11,816 nt of DNA from Anaerolineales bacterium UBA3940 (GTDB taxonomy: Bacteria > Chloroflexota > Anaerolineae > Aggregatilineales > UBA3940). The notes beneath the pieces were generated by a model. The model ran no database searches, was not told where the DNA came from, and was given only the letters and a program-made list of their open reading frames with translations. Position 1 is the stretch's first letter, and each line of letters begins with the position of its first letter. The stretch spans positions 1-11,816 of the forward strand of contig DGDY01000177.1 of NCBI GenBank assembly GCA_002385675.1, written 5' to 3'. Position numbers and translations under genes: made by a program. Positions 6,325 through 11,816 of the stretch are shown piece by piece.

Positions 6325-6798
6325 TCAGGGCAGTTCAGGCCACCACAGCCGCCGCAGCCGCGACCAGCCGAAGCGCCACGCCAGCATCATGAGCGTGCTG
6401 GTGCCGGTCGCCACGAGCACGAAGGTCAGGATGATCGGGCGGCCCAGCCAGAGCGCGCGCAGCGCCACGCCTATCGGCCCGCCAATCAGCCCGGCGAGCA
6501 GCGTCCGCAGCACAACGCGGCGCGGTGGGTGCAGGCCCGTCGCCGTGTAGATGCCGGTCAGCATGCCGGAAAGCAGCCATCCCAGCATCATCGGCGCGGC
6601 GGTGTTGATGATGTTGGGCAGCACCCGGGTGGATACCTCCATGCTGTGGCTGGTGCGGCCCACCGCGGCGAACAGCACCAGCACCAGGAAGTCCCCGACA
6701 AACAGGGCTGCCATCTCCCAGGTGGGGAGCAAATCGGGCGGGGCGGAGGCCCCCGGCGGTGTCAGATTATCGCGGTTGGGTGATGTGTCTGCAGACAT
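6325..6798 (-). CDS. DUF3054 family membrane protein
   Basis: A 157-residue integral membrane protein of unknown function. Four hydrophobic helices are visible, near 28-47, 62-84, 96-115 and 121-141. Landmarks I associate with DUF3054 are GDFLVLVLFAAVGRTSHS at 35-52, an APMMLGWLLSG segment at 68-78, GGPIGVALRALWLGRP at 106-121 and FVLVATGTSTLMMLAWR at 126-142. The N-terminal ~27 residues are polar and Pro-rich. ATG 6798 is chosen over an in-frame upstream start near 6837, which would lie upstream of a good -10 box. No clear Shine-Dalgarno precedes it. It is divergent from the sigma-factor gene and is followed by sbcD after 121 bp. Confidence 0.8.
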   Translation of the reverse strand: MSADTSPNRDNLTPPGASAPPDLLPTWEMAALFVGDFLVLVLFAAVGRTSHSMEVSTRVLPNIINTAAPMMLGWLLSGMLTGIYTATGLHPPRRVVLRTLLAGLIGGPIGVALRALWLGRPIILTFVLVATGTSTLMMLAWRFGWSRLRRLWWPELP

Positions 6799-6807
6799 AG
6801 TGCTGCT

Positions 6808-6837
6808 AGTATACTGGGTGCGTGCGAGCGCTCGCAA
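6808..6837 (-). promoter_or_regulatory. Candidate DUF3054 promoter with very short leader
   Basis: On the minus strand TTGCGA (6837-6832), an 18-nt spacer and TATACT (6813-6808, 5/6 to consensus). Transcription would start around 6801, only a few nucleotides before the ATG at 6798, predicting a leaderless or nearly leaderless mRNA. That agrees with the missing ribosome binding site. Confidence 0.5.
6823..6836. promoter_or_regulatory. 14-bp perfect palindrome inside the DUF3054 promoter
   Basis: TGCGAGCGCTCGCA is fully self-complementary. It overlaps the predicted -35 element and fills much of the -35/-10 spacer. That is a typical operator position for a dimeric repressor, or for a MerR-like regulator in view of the long spacer. 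The regulator is unknown. Confidence 0.45.
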
Positions 6838-6878
6838 GCCGCTAACATTTATCCTCGCGGTCTGCTCCGCTGTACTGT

Positions 6879-6918
6879 ATCACATTTGCAATCAACAATG
6901 TGATCACTTTATTGCAAA
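6879..6918. promoter_or_regulatory. Overlapping inverted repeats between divergent promoters
   Basis: Three dyads are interleaved. ATCACATT (6879-6886) pairs with AATGTGAT (6897-6904) across 10 nt. TTTGCAAT (6885-6892) pairs with ATTGCAAA (6911-6918) across 18 nt. GTGATCAC (6900-6907) is a self-complementary 8-mer. The block is markedly AT-richer than its surroundings and lies just upstream of the predicted sigma-gene promoter, where an activator or repressor would bind. TCACA/TGTGA half-sites are present but in the opposite arrangement to a CRP box, so a CRP assignment is not supported. Confidence 0.45.
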
Positions 6919-6935
6919 CGGGTGTCAAGAATCAG

Positions 6936-6964
6936 TTTCAGCCGCAACTAAGCTGTGCTACAAT
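6936..6964 (+). promoter_or_regulatory. Candidate promoter of the sigma/anti-sigma/CHAT operon
   Basis: TTTCAG (6936-6941, weak -35), a 17-nt spacer and TACAAT (6959-6964, 5/6 to consensus), with a TGC extended -10 immediately upstream. The start would be near 6971, giving a 57-nt leader to ATG 7028. The weak -35 plus the upstream dyads suggests a regulated promoter. Confidence 0.45.
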
Positions 6965-7027
6965 GTCGAAACCAGCGGACGTCACATCCGCCGCCACTTG
7001 ACCAGCCATCATCGAGTACAGTGGACC

Positions 7028-7840
7028 ATGGCCCGTCCCTTCTGCGACCGTCTTTACAAGCAGTGTTTGCAGCGCACCCGCGCCCGCCTGGCAAGCCTGG
7101 GCCAGCCAGCGACTCCCGACGTGATTGCCACCTTCGCCCGCCGTGTCGCACAGATCGCGAGGCAAAACACCGACCGCATCCCGCTCAACGTGCGCCCTAA
7201 CCCACGCACCAGCTTTCCTGACAGCTACATCGACGATATCATCCTCTCTCTCATCAAGGAGGGGCCGCGCGTGGCGGCGCTGCTCGCAAAGGACAACGCC
7301 GCCTGGGAGCAGATGCTCAACTACATCCACCGGCGCGCGCGGAGCAACCTGGCGCGCTATTATGAATACCTGCCGATCAAGGTGCCGCTGAACAGCCTGG
7401 CGCGGGACATGGCGCTGCACTGTGCGGCTATCCTGCTGCGGCGGCTGCCGACCTTCCCGTTTGACACCTCGCTCGACGCGTGGGTCGCGGTGTTGGTGGC
7501 CAACGAGGTGCGGACGCTCCGGCACCGCGCCGATTTCCGCTGGAACGATCTCGCCCGCTCGCTGGATGCGGAGAACGACAGCCAGCTTGACTCCCCGCGC
7601 CTCATGGATACACTGGCGGATGAAGGCCTGGACGACATGTGGCGGCAGTGGGAGGAGATGTTCGTCGTCACCAGCCATCTTGACGACCTCACACCGGACC
7701 AGCGCGAGGTGATCTGGCGTGGGCTGAATGGCGAGGACTCCGACTCGATTGCCCGGCACATGAACCGGACGCGAGACGCCGTGTACTCGCTGCGCGCGCG
7801 CGCCGTGAAGGTTCTGCGCGAGCGCATTGCTGCGGACTAG
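7028..7840 (+). CDS. RNA polymerase sigma-70-family (ECF-like) sigma factor
   Basis: Predicted alternative sigma factor of 270 residues. Region 2 is visible around 105-170: LARDMALHCAAILLRRLPTF (124-143) then PFDTSLDAWVAVLVANEVRT (144-163). It follows the ECF pattern of a helix, a LP.F element, a Trp and an N-x-x-R-x-L-R-x-R end. Region 4 covers about 217-268: LDDLTPDQREVIW (218-230) and the helix-turn-helix SDSIARHMNRTRDAVYSLRA (238-257), then RAVKVLRERI. A typical ECF factor is about 180-200 residues; here about 100 extra N-terminal residues precede region 2 and contain no motif I recognise. ATG 7028 is the only ATG between the predicted start site and the conserved part; its ribosome binding site is weak. 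An in-frame upstream extension would run antisense through the DUF3054 gene and is rejected. It is the first gene of a three-gene unit; 8 bp separate its stop from the next ATG. Confidence 0.85.
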   Translation: MARPFCDRLYKQCLQRTRARLASLGQPATPDVIATFARRVAQIARQNTDRIPLNVRPNPRTSFPDSYIDDIILSLIKEGPRVAALLAKDNAAWEQMLNYIHRRARSNLARYYEYLPIKVPLNSLARDMALHCAAILLRRLPTFPFDTSLDAWVAVLVANEVRTLRHRADFRWNDLARSLDAENDSQLDSPRLMDTLADEGLDDMWRQWEEMFVVTSHLDDLTPDQREVIWRGLNGEDSDSIARHMNRTRDAVYSLRARAVKVLRERIAAD

Positions 7841-7843
7841 GAG
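7839..7843 (+). promoter_or_regulatory. Ribosome binding site overlapping the sigma-factor stop codon
   Basis: AGGAG begins within the TAG stop (7838-7840) and sits 5 nt before ATG 7849. Ribosomes finishing the sigma gene would be at the start of the next gene, as expected for a translationally coupled sigma/anti-sigma pair made in fixed ratio. Confidence 0.7.
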
Positions 7844-7848
7844 ACCGC

Positions 7849-8508
7849 ATGCTTAGAAATATGCCCTCGATCCCCCAGCCGGATCACGACGCCATCCGCC
7901 GGCTGCTCAGTCGCTATGCCGAACTGAAGCACGCTGGTCAGGACGTGGAGAAGATGTATCCGAATGTCGCACAGCATCTGCGCGAGTGCCTCGACTGCCG
8001 CGCGCTGCTTGCCGATGCAGAGCAGGACAGCGCCGGGCCGCTGGCCTGGCTGAGCGCCTCCGAGCTGCCGTTCCTGCATACGTCCTCCGAAAAGCCTGAC
8101 ATCCGCGTAACACCCGGCAGCACCCCCGAGGCGTTCCGCATACACATCGCGCTCTCGCTGCCGGGCCGCCACACCTATGGCAATATGCGCGCCCCCCAGC
8201 CCGGCGCAGGCCCGGCGGAGCACGGTGAGCAGCTTCTGCTGGCGGATGTTGTACGGCTGGAGGATCAGGAGATCGGCGTTACGCTCGTCGCCACGCAAAG
8301 CGCCACCTGCCAGAACGCGTCTCCGGGCGAGGTCACGGTGATGGGCGAGCTATACGGCGACGCTCTGCCGCCGGTCATCCATGCGCAGCTTGCCGTCGGC
8401 AGCCGCATATACTACGCGAGCACGAACAATGGCGTGCTCCAGTTTGAAAACGTCATCCTTCCCGGTGAGGGGGAGCCGATCAACCTGACACTGGAAGCAT
8501 TAGGTTGA
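7849..8508 (+). CDS. Putative zinc-binding anti-sigma factor with beta-rich C-terminal domain
   Basis: A 219-residue soluble protein, likely the inhibitor of the sigma factor encoded just upstream. The N-terminal helical part (about 10-60) contains HLRECLDC at 43-50, the H-x3-C-x2-C signature (H43, C47, C50) of zinc anti-sigma domains; H13 or H28 could supply the fourth ligand. No transmembrane helix or signal peptide is seen, so it is cytoplasmic like RsrA or ChrR rather than a membrane anti-sigma factor. Residues 85-219 look beta-rich, and the end (VTVMGELYGD...VLQFENVILPG...INLTLEA) has the rhythm of a carboxypeptidase-regulatory-like or Cna-B-type sandwich. Between the two lies an Ala/Ser/Pro-containing stretch (about 58-85) that could be an exposed linker. 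The gene is coupled to the sigma factor and precedes the CHAT gene by 37 bp. Binding to the sigma factor is inferred from motif and position, not shown. Confidence 0.72.
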   Translation: MLRNMPSIPQPDHDAIRRLLSRYAELKHAGQDVEKMYPNVAQHLRECLDCRALLADAEQDSAGPLAWLSASELPFLHTSSEKPDIRVTPGSTPEAFRIHIALSLPGRHTYGNMRAPQPGAGPAEHGEQLLLADVVRLEDQEIGVTLVATQSATCQNASPGEVTVMGELYGDALPPVIHAQLAVGSRIYYASTNNGVLQFENVILPGEGEPINLTLEALG

Positions 8509-8545
8509 TACCGGCATAAGCCCATTAGTCCACCAGGCCCGCCGC

Positions 8546-11500
8546 ATGATTCCCGGCGCGCTCGAGTATGCCGCAGAGTCGGCTTATAAGAACCATCCTC
8601 CTGTGACCAATACCATCTCCCTCTCGCCAGCCGCCCTGCACGAGCGGTTGGCCGCTGTGTCTACCGATGTCGCCTCTCCCGATGCTGTCCGCGCGGCGCT
8701 GGCGTCGGGCCGTGCGTGTGCGCTCGATGATCCCGCCGGGCTGCTCCTCGATGTGACCGAGCGCGCGTGGGTCAGCCCGCCGCTCGGAGCAGCGATGGCC
8801 CTCGGCGCGGTCGAGGCGGCAGACGAAACCGCCGACCCGCTCGCCCGGATCTACGCACAGGCGGCGCTCGGCGTAGCGCTAGTGCGGTGGGGCAACCTGG
8901 CGCACGCCCTCGACATGCTACGCGAGGTCCGGCCCGCCCTGCTCGCCGCCGCTGCCCCCGGCGTTTCCCACCTGATCGTCCACTGGCATGAGGTCCTGTG
9001 CACGTACCTTGTGCTGTCGCCAGACAGCGCGGTTGATACCCTGCTGTCCATCGCCGGGGAACTGGAGGCAGCCGGCGAACCTACCCTCGCGCAGCGCTGC
9101 CGCCTCGACACCTCGGTATTCTGGTCCAAACAGGTGCGCGACAGGCACCCCGGGCTGGTGGAGGCGATCCGCACGGCGCTCACGGGGCAAAACCGCCCGG
9201 TAGATGAAGGATATGCGACGCTGTCCGTCGCGGCAGACGCCGCCCAGCAGGGGGATTACAGGCGAGCCTTCCACCTGCTGGGCCGGGCAGAAGCACTGTT
9301 CCAGCAGGCGGGCGCACATGCGTTCCTGAGCCTCGCGTGGCAGCAGCGCGGCGCTTTCTACCGGCAGCACCTCGACATACAGCAGGCGCTGCACTGGCTT
9401 GAGAAGGCGGAGCGGCTGGCGACCGCCATGCAGCACCCGACGTATCGCATCATGGCGCTCGTCGAGATGGCTATACTCCAGTTCGAGCGGGGGGATATGG
9501 ACCGGCACTTCGCGGTTATCCACGAGCTTGAACAGCTTGAACCGCAGATGCACCTGCCCGCGCTCACCGCCTTCTGCCAGCTTACGCGCGCCAATCACCT
9601 GCTGCGGCAGGCCAGCTATGACGCAGCTCGCGAGGCCTACCTCGCCGCGCGCACGCAGTACCTGATGCTCGGCAACCACCGCTTCGCCACGACATGCACC
9701 ATCAACCTGGGCATTCTGGCGCGGCGGCAGGGGAAGTTCTCCCTCTCGCTGAGCTATTTGCGCGAGGGGCTGCAGCACGCCCGCGATACGGGCAGCTTCG
9801 AGGAAGAGTTGGGCGCGTACCGTAACCTCGCCATGACGTATGCCGCCTTCGGCTACATTGAGCCTGCCATCGTGTACCTTGAGCAGAGCATGGAGCTGGC
9901 GCAGGCACGCGGCGTGACCATCCAGAGCGCCCGGCAGGCCGTGTACCTGGCCATGCTGCTGGCCTCTCATGGGGAGGGTCAGCGCGCGCGCGATCTGCTC
10001 AATATGGTGTGCTCTCAGGTTCGCTTCCGCGGCATCGATCACGTCATCGCGCTGTGTGATGCCGTCGAAGGCGAAATCCTGCTCAGCGAGGGGCACTACC
10101 ACGAGGCACTGGCCCGCTTCGACACCGCACGCACACGTTTCGACGCCCTCGGAATGGAGGAGTGGGGCTGGTTCATGCAGGTGAAGATCGGCGAGGCGTA
10201 TGTCCGGAGCGAGGATATCGACAGGGCGGAGGAAGTCCTGCAGCAGATCCCGGTCGAACGGCTGACGGCAACCTTCCAGTGGCACCACCGCTCGCTCCTG
10301 GCTCGTATTGCAGAGGAGCGAGGGCAGCTCACCGACGCCCTCGCCGCGTACATCGGCTCGCTGCTGCAGGTGCACACCTCACGCCGCTTCCTCGAAGAGG
10401 AGCAGCAGGCACACCGGTTCGTACTCTCGTACCAGACGCTCTACGATCACGCCTTTGAGCTGGCGCTCGACCTCGACGACCCGGCGGAGGCGCTGCTGAT
10501 CGCCGAACTGCACGGCTCCCAGCTTCTTGCGACGCGGCTCGGCCTGCGCGACAGCGGCATCGACCCGCGCGCCGTGCCCGCCCTGCTGCGCCGGGCGCTC
10601 GGCGAGCACCTCGGCACGGACTGGACGGTGCTGCGCTACGCCTACCACAACGGCAAATACTGCCTGTTCATGCTGTACCCGGAGGGTTTTGCCGCCATCC
10701 GCCTGCACCTTGATGCGCGGGCGCGCATGGTGCTGCGCCTCGCCGCCACACCGGGCGAGTCCTTCCGGCGCAAGGCTTACCAGGGCAGCGAGCAGGGCAG
10801 CGTCATCGGCCCAGAGGGGCGCAGGCGTCTGTTTGAGGCGCTGCTGCCCCCACCCACCCGGAAGTACCTTCACCCCGACCACACGCTGATCGTCGTGCCG
10901 ACCGGCCCGCTGCACGGGTTGGCCTTCCATGCCCTGCTCGACGGCGACGCGCCGCTCATCACCCGGACGCGCGTGCTATACGCGCCCTCGCTGGAGCTGC
11001 TGTATCACCTGCTGGCCCGTTCCGCGGAGTCGACGGGCGGCCTGGGTGAAGGGCTGGTGCTGGCCCAGTCGAGCTTCGAGCAGGCGGGGTATGCCGGGCT
11101 GCCCTATGTCGAGCAGGAGGCCGCCGCCGTGCTGGGCGGCGCGAGAGGCGCGCGCGTGCCCCTTGCCGAACTGGACCCCGACCGGCTCTCCGAGTTGGGC
11201 CAGTCGGGTGGGCTGGCCCGCTATGACTGGCTGCACTTCGCAACGCACGCCTACGCGGAGCCTGTCACGGGGACGTTTACCGGGCTGCTCGTGGGGCGGG
11301 GGGTGCTGGATGTGCAGGCTATCCGGCGCTGGCGGCTCACCGCGCGGCTGGTGACGCTCTCCGCCTGCCAGACCGGCGTAGGGCGCTGGCACTACGGGGA
11401 CGAGATCGCCGGGCTGACGCAGGCGTTCATCAGCGCGGGCGCGCAGTCGGTCGTGGCAAGCCTATGGCTGGTGCAGGACGAGAGCACCGCGACGCTCATG

Positions 11501-11632
11501 GCCGACTTCTACCGCGCGCTCGGCGAGGGGCAAAGCCCGGTGGCGGCGCTCGCTGCCGCTCAGCGTGCCGCTCACCGCGCCGGGGTGGACGCCTATCACT
11601 GGGCGGCCTTCAGCGCTTTTGGCAGGCCGTAG
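8546..11632 (+). CDS. TPR-repeat protein with C-terminal CHAT (caspase-like) peptidase domain
   Basis: A 1028-residue cytoplasmic protein with no signal peptide or membrane segment. From about residue 100 to 610 it consists of helical tetratricopeptide-like repeats, about ten in number, recognisable by alternating A/L/Y/G patterns such as NLGILARRQGKFSLSLSYL, YRNLAMTYAAFGYIEPAIVY and AEGEILLSEGHYHEAL-type units; these usually bind peptides or proteins. From about 680 to the end is a CHAT domain. IVVPTGPLHGLAFHALL lies near 780, the GLPYVEQEAAAVL strand near 850, the catalytic-His motif LHFATHA with H901, and the catalytic-Cys motif LSACQTG with C941. The Cys-His dyad is intact, with 40 residues between; the residue after H901 is Ala where Gly is common. 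The C-terminus (IAGLTQAFISAGAQSVVASL, Y.AL..G.SP..AL..AQ, HWAAFSAFG) is classic CHAT. ATG 8546 is used, although its ribosome binding site is poor (CAGG at about 10 nt). It is the last gene of the sigma/anti-sigma unit. Its substrate is unknown; the upstream anti-sigma protein is the obvious candidate. Confidence 0.92.
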   Translation: MIPGALEYAAESAYKNHPPVTNTISLSPAALHERLAAVSTDVASPDAVRAALASGRACALDDPAGLLLDVTERAWVSPPLGAAMALGAVEAADETADPLARIYAQAALGVALVRWGNLAHALDMLREVRPALLAAAAPGVSHLIVHWHEVLCTYLVLSPDSAVDTLLSIAGELEAAGEPTLAQRCRLDTSVFWSKQVRDRHPGLVEAIRTALTGQNRPVDEGYATLSVAADAAQQGDYRRAFHLLGRAEALFQQAGAHAFLSLAWQQRGAFYRQHLDIQQALHWLEKAERLATAMQHPTYRIMALVEMAILQFERGDMDRHFAVIHELEQLEPQMHLPALTAFCQLTRANHLLRQASYDAAREAYLAARTQYLMLGNHRFATTCTINLGILARRQGKFSLSLSYLREGLQHARDTGSFEEELGAYRNLAMTYAAFGYIEPAIVYLEQSMELAQARGVTIQSARQAVYLAMLLASHGEGQRARDLLNMVCSQVRFRGIDHVIALCDAVEGEILLSEGHYHEALARFDTARTRFDALGMEEWGWFMQVKIGEAYVRSEDIDRAEEVLQQIPVERLTATFQWHHRSLLARIAEERGQLTDALAAYIGSLLQVHTSRRFLEEEQQAHRFVLSYQTLYDHAFELALDLDDPAEALLIAELHGSQLLATRLGLRDSGIDPRAVPALLRRALGEHLGTDWTVLRYAYHNGKYCLFMLYPEGFAAIRLHLDARARMVLRLAATPGESFRRKAYQGSEQGSVIGPEGRRRLFEALLPPPTRKYLHPDHTLIVVPTGPLHGLAFHALLDGDAPLITRTRVLYAPSLELLYHLLARSAESTGGLGEGLVLAQSSFEQAGYAGLPYVEQEAAAVLGGARGARVPLAELDPDRLSELGQSGGLARYDWLHFATHAYAEPVTGTFTGLLVGRGVLDVQAIRRWRLTARLVTLSACQTGVGRWHYGDEIAGLTQAFISAGAQSVVASLWLVQDESTATLMADFYRALGEGQSPVAALAAAQRAAHRAGVDAYHWAAFSAFGRP

Positions 11633-11651
11633 GCGGGGAGGGGACTGGGGC

Positions 11652-11680
11652 AAAAAAACGCCGCGACTAAACGTCGCGGC
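11652..11680 (-). terminator. Intrinsic terminator between convergent genes
   Basis: Perfect 8-bp stem GCCGCGAC (11660-11667) / GTCGCGGC (11673-11680) with a 5-nt loop. On the minus strand it is followed by seven T's (A-run 11652-11658 on the plus strand), making a strong rho-independent terminator for the PAP2-type gene at the right edge. On the plus strand only TTCT follows, so termination of the CHAT operon there would be weaker; it may act in both directions. Confidence 0.8.
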
Positions 11681-11723
11681 TTCTCACTTGCGCGGCTACG
11701 CGGCTCCTCTACGGTAGTAGACC

Positions 11724-11816
11724 TCACCCCGCGAAGAGCAGTAGCCACAGCGCCAGCGACATCGCAATGCCGAGCGAGAAGCCGCTGATCGCGTCGGAGA
11801 AGTAGTGCACGCCGAG
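11724..11816 (-). CDS. PAP2-superfamily phosphatase or membrane protein (C-terminal 30 residues)
   Basis: Only the last 30 codons before a TGA stop are in the window. They read LGVHYFSDAISGFSLG followed by a hydrophobic helix. The G-x-HY-x-SD-x-x-x-G pattern is the third motif of PAP2 acid phosphatases, in which the His and the Asp four residues later belong to the active site. The family includes membrane lipid phosphatases such as undecaprenyl-diphosphate or phosphatidate phosphatases. The terminal helix with no cytoplasmic tail fits a membrane member. The substrate cannot be judged from this fragment. It is convergent with the CHAT gene, with a terminator between them. Confidence 0.75.
   Translation of the reverse strand, partial: LGVHYFSDAISGFSLGIAMSLALWLLLFAG

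Noticed and set aside
6879..6907. CRP/FNR-type binding site
   Set aside because: TCACA and TGTGA half-sites are present but in the reverse order and with the wrong spacing for TGTGA-N6-TCACA.
6551..7027. N-terminal extension of the sigma factor frame
   Set aside because: It lies antisense to the DUF3054 gene and upstream of the predicted sigma promoter; the ATG at 7028 is the sensible start.
8918..10375. 485-codon minus-strand frame
   Set aside because: Antisense to the TPR region of the CHAT gene, with no recognisable motif.

Overview
This is a GC-rich, gene-dense bacterial window. The best guess at its source is the phylum Chloroflexota. The reasons are a fused alpha-beta glycyl-tRNA synthetase, intergenic DNA full of perfect GC-rich hairpins, DUF3054 and DUF2568 membrane proteins, and a large TPR-CHAT protein encoded beside a sigma factor. 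The assignment is inferred from gene content only; there is no rRNA or other marker gene to fix it.

Layout. 1-2095 (minus): the N-terminal ~698 residues of the fused glycyl-tRNA synthetase, which runs off the left edge. 2096-2886: about 790 bp without a credible gene, holding the glyS promoter and leader, a crowd of separate inverted repeats, and the promoter of the next gene. 2887-4484 (plus): an enoyl-CoA hydratase followed 17 bp later by an AAC(3)/YokD-family acetyltransferase. 4488-6798 (minus): a DUF2568/YrdB membrane protein, the SbcD nuclease and a DUF3054 membrane protein. These meet the acetyltransferase gene convergently, with only 3 bp between the stop codons. 6799-7027: a divergent intergenic region with two candidate promoters and several palindromes. 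7028-11632 (plus): a three-gene unit encoding a sigma-70-family factor, a soluble protein with an HxxxCxxC zinc anti-sigma motif plus a beta-rich tail, and a 1028-residue TPR-CHAT protein with an intact Cys-His dyad. 11652-11680: a hairpin terminator. 11724-11816 (minus): the last 30 residues of a PAP2-type phosphatase.

How the genes may work together. The left half is housekeeping or ordinary accessory content. The unit at 7028-11632 is the most interesting part. It encodes a transcription factor, a likely inhibitor and a caspase-like protease in one transcription unit. The architecture resembles the protease/inhibitor/sigma cascade of type III-E CRISPR systems (TPR-CHAT Csx29, Csx30 and a sigma factor), but there is no CRISPR array or Cas gene here. 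A reasonable hypothesis is that a signal sensed by the TPR scaffold activates the CHAT protease, which cleaves the anti-sigma-like protein and frees the sigma factor. The domain calls rest on visible motifs; the cascade itself is inference.
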